Positions 15,115 through 22,196 of a DNA stretch of 34,868 nt are shown here, one piece after another. A model generated the notes under the pieces. It made no database searches. It was not told the origin of the DNA and saw nothing but the letters and a program-made list of their open reading frames with translations. Where the stretch lies: the IMG/VR virus record IMGVR_UViG_3300043539_000654, positions 1 to 34,868 of that record; one strand, written 5' to 3'. Each line of letters starts with the position of its first letter. Position 1 is the stretch's first letter. Origin of the DNA: a virus. The position numbers were made by a program, and so were the translations under genes.

Positions 15115-17171
15115 TAGATGTCCCTCACATAGATGCGCAAAGGTCCGAATATCTGCGTATCAGATGCACCTGTTGTGCGTGTAATCGTTGCAGTGTAGGT
15201 TCCTGGCGTGTTCGTAACCGTGGTAGTCAGAGTAAACTGCGCCCGTCCATCAGCTGCATAAGTTGCCGTACAAGCAAGAGTGCTTACAAGCGTTGCACCT
15301 GAGTTGTAGATTTTAGCCGTTACCGTTGCGCTCGTGATATCAATCCCTGCGCCATTGTTGTCTACGCACTGGATGTCTACTCCGTGCTGTGCGCCCTTCT
15401 GAATGTCCAGCGGATCAGATGCCCCAAGACCATCAGCCTTGACCTCAAAAGGCCCCATGCGTACCAGAGCGGCAGATGTAACCGGGGTAACCAACTCGGC
15501 GTTCACGTACTGCCCAAACGTACCGGCTGTCGTGTGGTTTGCACGTAACTCTTGCCAGACGTTAGACGGAATATCACCTACCTCTGAATCGATGCCGTTG
15601 ACTACGTTATTTGTTTCCATCATGACACCGCCAAAGTTAGTAGCGGTGTTGTACCCAGCGACAGTAGCATCCCACACCGCTGCGGCTGTCTGCGCTGCCG
15701 TCAAGCCACCAGATGAAAGCGTGACCGTCAGCACCGCGCCGTTCGTACCAGACGCACCACGCACCACGATAGTGACATCAGAAGCGCCAGCCGCAAAAGC
15801 GGCGTTAGGCACATCCAAACGATACACGCCCGGCACGAGGCTCGAGCTTATCTCAGCAAATCCACCAGATGACCACGCGCCTGTAGGTGTCTGCGTTACC
15901 AGCGTTATAGCCACCGGAGCGCTCTGGTTGCGGACGTAGTATGCCGCTAGACCAGAGGTGGCAAAGGTTAGCCCTGTAGCACCGAGGTAGAGTTCTACGC
16001 TTTGTGAGGTTGAGCCCGGAGCGATGGTGATTGCGGATGCGTTCCGCTCTGTTGGTTGGTAACCAGTCAAGGTTGAAAGATTACGGTATGTAACCGCTCC
16101 AGCATCCGGTGTAGCCCCTGTCCACGTCACACCAAACATATCGGTAGCAGGTGCGCCAGATGATACGCCGAATCCAGCGTTTACACTTCCAAATGTTGAA
16201 CCATAAGCATAGACTGGAGGTAGACCAACGAGCGTGGTGTATCCTAAGTCCATCCCGTAGACACCAACAGCAGATGATGTTCCAGATGCCGTAACACCTG
16301 TGAGAGTAGCGTTAGGGTATCGATTATAAGTTTCCACCATTGAACCAGTTGTAGCCGTTTGCAAGAATCGACCGGCATTCAAATACATACAGTTTTTAAC
16401 AGCAAATGGCGTTGTTATATTCCAACCATATTCATGCACTATTACACCAAATGTAGTCGACCCTCCGGTAAATGTACAGTTTGTAACAACACCACCGGTC
16501 GGGAAAGTTGTACCAGCGCCGGGGGATGTGTATATGGCCGCTGGATATACAATGTTATTAGGCACATTGAAAAAACAATCAGTCCACGTCATACCTGAAT
16601 CATAAGTGGCGGTGTGTTTTGGAATAGTAAGGAAAAAACAAAATGCTGAATCAAAAATACATTTAGTACAACTTAGACCCAATGCTGTACCTGCCGCAGT
16701 TGTCATAGAGATTGTGGAACCGGTGGCTGTCGTTCCCCCAGTCGCTCGAATAGATTGCATGTAACATTTTTCAAATGTCCAGTTATTACATGTCGTTGCT
16801 TCTACAACACGAATCTGATTTTGAAAAAAGATATTAGACCAGTACAGGTTATTCTTACTTGTTGCAGTGATTACCGTTCCAAGTGACGTACTTAAAGTAT
16901 CAGTACTAAAACCAGTTATGCGGACTTCACCAGCAGCTACACCAGAGAACTGTGAACCAGTTGGGTCACCGGTAATGTAAGTCGTAGCCGAGTAAGTACC
17001 ACCAATGGTCACCGCCTCACGATACACGCCGGGAGCGATGTAGAGCGTGTCACCTGAACCTATACCGGTGGCTCCAAGAGCCTTCTGTATTGTCTGCCAC
17101 GCTTGCCCTGATGTGGAGCCAAGGCCAGTATTTCCATTAGAGCCGTCTGTTCTGACGTAGTAAGTTGCCAT
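15114..17171 (-). CDS. Right-handed beta-helix tail spike-like protein
   Basis: A 685-residue protein. Residues 1-60 (YYVRTDGSNGNTG, QAWQTIQKAL, GDTLYIAPGVYREAV) are a classic entry to a pectate-lyase-like right-handed beta-helix, continuing with short repeating strands to about residue 340. The middle is Ala/Thr-rich beta sheet and the last 110 residues repeat the fold of the next gene. It is probably a spike or depolymerase-like receptor protein; no catalytic residues can be assigned. It sits between small membrane proteins and the neck genes, an unusual place for a spike. Several segments are AT-richer than the rest. Confidence 0.78.
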   Translation of the reverse strand: MATYYVRTDGSNGNTGLGSTSGQAWQTIQKALGATGIGSGDTLYIAPGVYREAVTIGGTYSATTYITGDPTGSQFSGVAAGEVRITGFSTDTLSTSLGTVITATSKNNLYWSNIFFQNQIRVVEATTCNNWTFEKCYMQSIRATGGTTATGSTISMTTAAGTALGLSCTKCIFDSAFCFFLTIPKHTATYDSGMTWTDCFFNVPNNIVYPAAIYTSPGAGTTFPTGGVVTNCTFTGGSTTFGVIVHEYGWNITTPFAVKNCMYLNAGRFLQTATTGSMVETYNRYPNATLTGVTASGTSSAVGVYGMDLGYTTLVGLPPVYAYGSTFGSVNAGFGVSSGAPATDMFGVTWTGATPDAGAVTYRNLSTLTGYQPTERNASAITIAPGSTSQSVELYLGATGLTFATSGLAAYYVRNQSAPVAITLVTQTPTGAWSSGGFAEISSSLVPGVYRLDVPNAAFAAGASDVTIVVRGASGTNGAVLTVTLSSGGLTAAQTAAAVWDATVAGYNTATNFGGVMMETNNVVNGIDSEVGDIPSNVWQELRANHTTAGTFGQYVNAELVTPVTSAALVRMGPFEVKADGLGASDPLDIQKGAQHGVDIQCVDNNGAGIDITSATVTAKIYNSGATLVSTLACTATYAADGRAQFTLTTTVTNTPGTYTATITRTTGASDTQIFGPLRIYVRDI

Positions 17172-17392
17172 CAGTTAGCCCCAACAATATCCTGTGCAAT
17201 GAGGTACGACATCTGAAGGACGAACCCACGCTGTACCTCTTCGGTCTGCTGAAGCCACCACGTAAACAAAGACGTGCCATCAACACCGTATGTGCCGATT
17301 ACGTTATTATCACTGTCGGTGATGTCACCAAAGATGAGCCAGTCAGTGGATGGTGCTGGTTCCTTAACGACCGAGAAGTTTACAAAGTTCAT
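17171..17392 (-). CDS. Hypothetical small protein, 73 aa
   Basis: A 73-residue protein (MNFVNFSVVKEPAPSTDWLI, then a DITDSDNNVIGTYGVDG strand pair and LFTWWLQQTEEVQRGFVLQM). It overlaps the spike start (TGATG) and the preceding holin-like gene by four bases, so it belongs to the same operon. I do not recognise the family; it may be a small virion protein or chaperone for the spike that follows. Confidence 0.65.
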   Translation of the reverse strand: MNFVNFSVVKEPAPSTDWLIFGDITDSDNNVIGTYGVDGTSLFTWWLQQTEEVQRGFVLQMSYLIAQDIVGAN

Positions 17393-17640
17393 TTACCCAC
17401 CTTCATCGCATTTGCTTGCACACCCTTAAACGGCATCGTAAGGAACGCCAGCACAGAAGAAACCGCAGCGGAGACACCAGCCGCTATCGCCTTCGAGCCG
17501 TAGAGTGCCAGCACTGCGCCGAGCTCGCTGAGGTCGTGTGCTTCGGATGTCCGGATGCCATCGCCGAAAACGCTCGTGAAAGCAGCTACGAAAGCCACGA
17601 TCACAACGACCACCAACCTCTTGATTGAAATGCTGTTCAT
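17389..17640 (-). CDS. Holin-like two-segment membrane protein
   Basis: An 83-residue protein with an N-terminal hydrophobic helix (about 9-24, LVVVVIVAFVAAFTSV) and a second hydrophobic stretch (about 42-70, AVLALYGSKAIAAGVSAAVS and on to FLTM), ending in a short basic tail. Size and topology suit a class II-like holin that would release the endolysin at 5361. It is far from the endolysin but in the same leftward late region, paired with the membrane/coiled-coil protein upstream. Confidence 0.6.
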   Translation of the reverse strand: MNSISIKRLVVVVIVAFVAAFTSVFGDGIRTSEAHDLSELGAVLALYGSKAIAAGVSAAVSSVLAFLTMPFKGVQANAMKVGK

Positions 17641-17849
17641 TGCTTCGCCTCCAACTTTGTAACCTGCGTTTTCAGTTCACCGGTTGCAGTTTCCAGTCTA
17701 CCGATACGATGCCCGTGGTCTTTGATCGTTGCAGTGTCTACCGCTCCACGCTTGTCCATACGGTGGAGGAACTGAATGATGTAGACCAGTAACGAGATAA
17801 CAGCACCTGAAACGCTGATGCCTATCGTAGTCCATTCCGATGCTGTCAT
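17637..17849 (-). CDS. Small membrane-anchored coiled-coil protein (XhlA/DUF2730-like)
   Basis: A 70-residue protein: a hydrophobic segment at about 7-28 (TIGISVSGAVISLLVYIIQF) followed by a charged, heptad-like tail (IGRLETATGELKTQVTKLEA). This resembles the small phage lysis or accessory proteins of XhlA/DUF2730 type. It overlaps the holin-like gene by four bases, so the pair probably works in lysis; it could also be a virion accessory protein. Confidence 0.6.
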   Translation of the reverse strand: MTASEWTTIGISVSGAVISLLVYIIQFLHRMDKRGAVDTATIKDHGHRIGRLETATGELKTQVTKLEAKQ

Positions 17850-18211
17850 GATGTACGCTCCACCAGCCCTACGTGCTGTACCAATAATTCAGTTTGTCCA
17901 AAGTCAGTCCCGATCACATCGTAATATCGGGCATCATCGCCTACGCGGTAAACCCTGTCCTGCGGCATCACGTCAGCACCGACAGCAACAATCAGCGTCC
18001 ATTGTGCAGATGACTGGATGCCACCGCCTACGATTGATTCTGTGTCATTCTGGTTGGTTAGGCGGGCGTTGTACTCGGCAACCTTGCGCCATGTCTCAGT
18101 GACTCCACCACGGCCATCTTCGGTCAAGGTGAAGCGGTGAATCTCTACCCGGTCTTGGCACAAGTTGCGTACCATCCCGGCTTGTATGGTGGAGCGGAGA
18201 AGTGGGCTCAT
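17846..18211 (-). CDS. Head closure / head-tail joining protein
   Basis: A 121-residue protein like phage head-tail joining proteins of the SPP1 gp16/HK97 gp7 type: DRVEIHRFTLTEDGRGGVTE, then TWRKVAEYNARLT, and a closing VYRVGDDARYYDVIGTDF segment. It seals the capsid portal once DNA is packaged. It overlaps the upstream connector by four bases, and the order connector, closure, neck fits. Confidence 0.8.
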   Translation of the reverse strand: MSPLLRSTIQAGMVRNLCQDRVEIHRFTLTEDGRGGVTETWRKVAEYNARLTNQNDTESIVGGGIQSSAQWTLIVAVGADVMPQDRVYRVGDDARYYDVIGTDFGQTELLVQHVGLVERTS

Positions 18212-18705
18212 GCGAACACCATCGGTCTAAACTTGTCGGCCATCGTCAAGCAGTTCTGCATCAGTTGGGAAAGCTTGACATCTGAGGTGCCTTCTTTAGC
18301 ATCGATGTCTGCCGCTACTCTGGATGCTTTGATCAGCCATGCTTGGCGGGTTGCTGTCCTGACATCGTAACGCTCTACATTGATCGGGCCTTGGTCTACC
18401 CACATCAAGGTAGGGTCTCCCGTGCCATCTTCCAGCGTGTAGCCTCTCACGTGGTAAGGAGAGTAGACCGGGTAATCGGGTTGTGTCGTGCCTGATGTTC
18501 CAGCCACCCGGCACTCGTAGACCCTCCCATTAGGCGTTGTAGGCACCACACGGTCACCTACTGCATAAGTGGTTGCCGCTGTCCAAGTGGAGAAGCGTGA
18601 GAAGGAATCCAAGATGGAACCGATGTCCGTAGTGGACATCTGCGGGTAACTTTGAGCGGACACAAATAAGGATACTTGTGCGATTGCCTCGGCTCTGGTC
18701 ATCAT
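18208..18705 (-). CDS. Head-tail connector (gp6-like) with inserted chitin-binding-like module
   Basis: A 165-residue protein. The N-terminal helices (TRAEAIAQVSLFVSAQSYPQ, then DIGSILDSF) and C-terminal helices (ATRQAWLIKASRVAADIDAK, QLMQNCLTMADKFRP) form a gp6-like adaptor of the portal ring. In between, about 38-80 reads WTAATTYAVGDRVVP followed by GRVYECRVAGTSGTTQPDYP, the pattern of small CBM5/12-type modules. It has its own candidate promoter, TGTGGGATACT (18712-18722), 6 bases before ATG 18705, just after the capsid terminator. Confidence 0.78.
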   Translation of the reverse strand: MMTRAEAIAQVSLFVSAQSYPQMSTTDIGSILDSFSRFSTWTAATTYAVGDRVVPTTPNGRVYECRVAGTSGTTQPDYPVYSPYHVRGYTLEDGTGDPTLMWVDQGPINVERYDVRTATRQAWLIKASRVAADIDAKEGTSDVKLSQLMQNCLTMADKFRPMVFA

Positions 18706-18711
18706 GCCCTA

Positions 18712-18722
18712 AGTATCCCACA
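18712..18722 (-). promoter_or_regulatory. Candidate late promoter, leaderless start (connector)
   Basis: TGTGGGATACT followed by TAGGGC then ATG. Three copies stand 5-6 bases from a start codon. GATACT resembles a -10; no shared -35 is seen. It follows the terminator at 18744-18779, so this gene needs its own promoter. Confidence 0.55.
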
Positions 18723-18743
18723 TGGGGCATAGCCCGGATTGTC

Positions 18744-18779
18744 AAAAGGAAAAGCCCCCGGCACGTCTGCCGAGGGCTT
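18744..18779 (-). terminator. Terminator after the capsid gene
   Basis: On the minus strand an 11-bp stem, AGCCCTCGGCA with TGCCGGGGGCT (one G-U pair, 4-base loop, plus positions 18753-18778), is followed by TTTTCCTTTT. It lies 20 bases after the capsid stop and probably sets the level of downstream late genes. Confidence 0.85.
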
Positions 18780-18797
18780 GAGATAGAACCGCTAGGC

Positions 18798-20078
18798 TTA
18801 TGTAGCTGCGGATGCTCCGACGATAAGGCTTCCCGGTACGCGGTTGGCTGCTGTTGCATCCACGTTACCAATGTCAAAAGCCTTGAACGCAAAGCGCTCC
18901 GTGGCCTTGAACGCGAGTGCGTCTTGGTTGAAGTAGTACTGGTCGGATACTTCGATGGTAACCGTACGACGATCGCCGAACGCTGTACCCATGCTCAGGT
19001 CACCAAGCAAGATATAAGGCGTGGTGGCTGCCAAGGTCTTAGCCATGTTCTGTACGAAAACGACTGGATATCCGTAAAGCATAGGCGTAGGACCGTATGC
19101 ATTTTGGATGTCCATGATGGAGTTTCCGCCGAGTGCATCAAGCAAAGGAGCGATGGCGTTGTACCAAATCTCACGATGCATGAACCACTTAGCCTGTGCA
19201 GCATAGGTCGGGAGCTTTGCGACCATGCCCTTAAGGTTAGCCAACGTAGGTGAATACGTGATGGTCTGACCGGTTGTAAAGACCTGCAAAGAAGCAATGT
19301 TAGCCTTGGTGGCGTTGCTGCTATAAACAGCATAGAGGATGCCATCAAGACCAGATGTGCTATCGACTGCGTTGTTGAAAACAACACGGTCTTCTTCCTT
19401 CGCAAGGACATAAGCCATGTCACGGGCAAGGGTTGCACCAAAGTCAATGATCGAGTCTTCTGCCAGTTCCTTAGATACCTGAGTAAGGACAGATGGTTTC
19501 TTGGCTACAAGGTTGACCTGTGCAAATGTCAGGTCGGATGCCGTGATAGCGGTATTCTCCCCCGGATAGTACACAGTGGTCGATGCCGTTGCGTTAGGAA
19601 CGTTCAATACATCAGAACTCATCGGGTAGATGCGGCAGTTCTGGCGAGCAACACCGAACTGCTCACGCAGGTAGATAAGGTCGGACGACAGTGGATCTGG
19701 AACGGTAAAACCACCAGCGGTTGTCGTGCCTTCAGACTGTGCCTTAAGGTTGGCTTTTACCCAGTCGGATGCTTTGCGGTTGCCCATGATCGAGCGTCCC
19801 CATTGACCCCATGCGTATGCTTTATAGTTCGCTTCGTCACGGGTACCAACGAATGGATTGCGTCCAATACCACCGGACTTCCAAGGCTGTTCTGCTGGTG
19901 CTTCCGTTGCTACTGGGTGGCCTTGTCCAAGTGCCTTGATTGTCTCAATGCGCTCTTCAATGCCCTTGGCTTCTGCCATCAGGCTTTTGACCTGTGCGAG
20001 GTCACCGTTACCGGAAGCGAGCTCACGGGCGGTAGCAAGCACAGATTCTTTCTGATTTTGCAATTGTGTAAGGTTCAT
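18798..20078 (-). CDS. HK97-type major capsid protein
   Basis: A 426-residue HK97-fold capsid protein. Residues 1-50 form a helical delta-like scaffolding domain (NQKESVLATARELASGNGDL and SLMAEAKGIEERIETIKAL), expected to be removed by the protease encoded upstream. The core starts around 110 with TTTAGGFTVPDPLSSDLI and contains VLTQVSKELAEDSIIDFGAT and the E-loop/P-domain pattern. The start overlaps the protease stop (ATGA). A perfect AGTTGTT/AACAACT inverted repeat sits just before the start codon. Confidence 0.93.
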   Translation of the reverse strand: MNLTQLQNQKESVLATARELASGNGDLAQVKSLMAEAKGIEERIETIKALGQGHPVATEAPAEQPWKSGGIGRNPFVGTRDEANYKAYAWGQWGRSIMGNRKASDWVKANLKAQSEGTTTAGGFTVPDPLSSDLIYLREQFGVARQNCRIYPMSSDVLNVPNATASTTVYYPGENTAITASDLTFAQVNLVAKKPSVLTQVSKELAEDSIIDFGATLARDMAYVLAKEEDRVVFNNAVDSTSGLDGILYAVYSSNATKANIASLQVFTTGQTITYSPTLANLKGMVAKLPTYAAQAKWFMHREIWYNAIAPLLDALGGNSIMDIQNAYGPTPMLYGYPVVFVQNMAKTLAATTPYILLGDLSMGTAFGDRRTVTIEVSDQYYFNQDALAFKATERFAFKAFDIGNVDATAANRVPGSLIVGASAAT

Positions 20079-21025
20079 AGTTGTTGTAACAACTCCAAGC
20101 GTGCCAGTATGTCGGCTCGCTCATCAATATCATGGGCTTTCGCCTCGACTACGATGACCGGGTTTACTTCTGGTTGGTCTGCATCCCGCAGAGATTCCCA
20201 ACACTCAGGAGCAAGTCGCTTTGCAGCTGACCGGCTAAGACCGACTGCATCCCGCAGCCGACGTTCAACACCCCGCAGTGAAGCGGGTTGTACGCTCTTC
20301 ATACCGTGCATGGCATATAGCCCTTTGGCACGTCGAGCAAATTCGTCAATGATGGCATCCGCCATGGTCTGATCTGATACCGCTTCGATGGCTCCACAAA
20401 GCGCATCGTAGTAGGCTTCTAGCCCTTCGTGGATAAGGTCACCTTCGGCATCATCGTATACCGACATTGCGTACTCTTCCGGGGACTGCTCAGGCATTGG
20501 AGCCATGACCATCTCTTCTTCTTCTATCATAGGCTCCATGCCGTAGTACTCCTTTAGGCTTTTGACGCTGTTACGATACTCGGCTGGTGTCGGTGTGATG
20601 CTTGCCTCAGCGATAGGCCACCGGGTGATTTCAGAAACATCACCCATGCTTTTCCGTTCTACCAAGTGTGCAGCTGCACCAGATGAAAAACCCATCTTGC
20701 CTTGCTTACATAACTTGGCAATCATCGAGCCGTACTCGTCGGCTAGATCTAACTGTGCCTCGTACCATAGCCCGGTGTCGTCCATCTTGATGTAGCCAGT
20801 ACCGATGCTCTTCTTCCCAACCTGTGCATCCATGCCGTGGTGATAGTAAACGTTAAGCGGTACGCGCTTGCCTTCGCTCATTGGGAAACCGTAGTCGGTT
20901 GACTTAGTGAAATAATCACCCTCAAGGTCAGCCGTCTTGGTATCGCCAAAGCGCACCAGATAGCCCTTGACGTAACCAAGCCGGTCACTCTTGATATTGT
21001 CTACGGTAGAAGTCAGCACGTCCAT
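20075..21025 (-). CDS. HK97-family prohead protease
   Basis: A 316-residue maturation protease. The S78-type fold is visible: GYVKGYLVRFGD at the start, the catalytic His in YYHHG (about residue 64), the Ser in MGFSSGAAAH (about 111) and the EASITPTPAEYRN strand. The C-terminal acidic, helical part (about 160-310) may act as scaffold. I choose ATG 21025 (MDVLTS), because TGTGGGATACT lies 6 bases upstream as it does at the portal and connector genes; the upstream GTG at 21043 would place translation through that motif. It should cleave the capsid delta domain. Confidence 0.88.
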   Translation of the reverse strand: MDVLTSTVDNIKSDRLGYVKGYLVRFGDTKTADLEGDYFTKSTDYGFPMSEGKRVPLNVYYHHGMDAQVGKKSIGTGYIKMDDTGLWYEAQLDLADEYGSMIAKLCKQGKMGFSSGAAAHLVERKSMGDVSEITRWPIAEASITPTPAEYRNSVKSLKEYYGMEPMIEEEEMVMAPMPEQSPEEYAMSVYDDAEGDLIHEGLEAYYDALCGAIEAVSDQTMADAIIDEFARRAKGLYAMHGMKSVQPASLRGVERRLRDAVGLSRSAAKRLAPECWESLRDADQPEVNPVIVVEAKAHDIDERADILARLELLQQL

Positions 21026-21031
21026 GGTGTA

Positions 21032-21042
21032 AGTATCCCACA
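21032..21042 (-). promoter_or_regulatory. Candidate late promoter, leaderless start (protease)
   Basis: Second copy of TGTGGGATACT, followed by TACACC then ATG 21025. It stands just after the minor head protein stop codon. Confidence 0.5.
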
Positions 21043-21050
21043 CGGTCCTT

Positions 21051-22196
21051 TTATTCGAATGTCGTTAGATCCGGTTCGTATCCCTCTAGGTCTCTAAGCG
21101 GTAGAACCCTAGTGGTTGGTCCCCAGTCTGCATTCTGAACCACGGTTGCCATATCACTGAGCGGCAACCCTTCTGCGTAAAGTGCATAACGTGATTTGCC
21201 AAGTATTTGTTGAGCCTCGATAGCGGTTAGCCCACGCAAGATATCTTCACCGGTGACCGGCTTAGGTCGTGTATCAGGGATGCTACTATCCCCGGTAATC
21301 TCTGCCCATGACAAAGTTACCGGAATCATCACGCACCGACAGTTCGGATGGCTTGGCATAATCTCATCGGTGGTTGATAGCGTTCCGGACAGAGCCAAAC
21401 ACGCAAGGCAAACCCTGCTGTCCTGCGTTGCTTGGCGTCGGTATCCGGTAACCGCTGGGTTCTGCGTGTAGAGTTGTCGTTGTGCTTCACGGGCACTTCG
21501 GATCATCTCAGTACGTGCTATCGTCTCTGCTCGGTAGCGTCCAATGTCTGCCGCCTTACGTACCCGCCGTGCTACCGTACGTGGTCCTTCACCCAACGAG
21601 ATACCCTGCACCAAAGCCATCTGCATGGCATCAGTGGTCACCTGCGGTATGGTCGCAAATAACTCACCCAAAGGGCTTCCATCACCCGCCATGCCGACAA
21701 AGGCTTGGAGCTGTTCGTCTGGTAGGTTTGTCCATGAACTTCCGAGGCTAACACCTGCCGGTTTACGACCTGCCGCCGCTTCAACCATGCCGACGCTCGC
21801 CTCATTCGCAAGGATTGCTGCTTCGAGTTGTCCATCTGCTGTAATGGTTGCCCCCTCGATACTAAACTTTTTGAGATTCCTACCTAACTCTTCTATGTTG
21901 TCTATGATGCGTTGACGCATCCAGAGTATGGTGTCGGACGGGTCTTCACCGTTATCTAGCCGTTCTTGGATACGATCCTCTAACGCTTCCAGCTCATCGA
22001 TGCTTGCCTTGGTTGCCGCCTTGTATGCGCGTTGCATACGGCTGATGGCTACACCTTCACGCTCCAAAAGTTCATTACGAAACTTTTGACTGGCTGCATA
22101 GATACGAGCACTGTCCGTGTTTACTCTTTTGAGATGGTTTCCATCTCGTACCCGTAAAAAGGGTGAGACTTGTACACTACCCCCGGAGTGCAGCAA
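21051..22196 (-). CDS. Minor head protein, SPP1 gp7 / Mu gpF family
   Basis: A 381-residue head morphogenesis protein. The family signature lies at about 225-300: ARTEMIRSAREAQRQLYTQN, then the Cys/His cluster CLACLALSGT and SHPNCRCVMIPVTLSW. Members bind the portal and are injected or stay inside the head. The first possible start is TTG 22196, 76 bases inside the portal gene and without a good ribosome site, so the true start is uncertain. Confidence 0.82.
   Translation of the reverse strand: MLHSGGSVQVSPFLRVRDGNHLKRVNTDSARIYAASQKFRNELLEREGVAISRMQRAYKAATKASIDELEALEDRIQERLDNGEDPSDTILWMRQRIIDNIEELGRNLKKFSIEGATITADGQLEAAILANEASVGMVEAAAGRKPAGVSLGSSWTNLPDEQLQAFVGMAGDGSPLGELFATIPQVTTDAMQMALVQGISLGEGPRTVARRVRKAADIGRYRAETIARTEMIRSAREAQRQLYTQNPAVTGYRRQATQDSRVCLACLALSGTLSTTDEIMPSHPNCRCVMIPVTLSWAEITGDSSIPDTRPKPVTGEDILRGLTAIEAQQILGKSRYALYAEGLPLSDMATVVQNADWGPTTRVLPLRDLEGYEPDLTTFE

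Noticed and set aside
15403-15939. 178-residue frame on the plus strand opposite the spike gene
   Set aside because: Antisense shadow of a Thr/Ala/Gly-rich gene; no ribosome site, family pattern or promoter.
16533-16555. TGTATAT and ATATACA inverted repeat inside the spike gene
   Set aside because: The 9-base centre and coding location do not fit the 19-bp operator pattern; probably chance in an AT-rich stretch.
20080-20095. AGTTGTT/AACAACT palindrome before the capsid start as an operator
   Set aside because: It lies in protease coding sequence, is short and occurs once; not enough to call a site.
21026-21043. GTG start for the protease at 21043 (MWDTYT)
   Set aside because: It lies across the repeated TGTGGGATACT motif, which at two other genes is upstream of the start codon.
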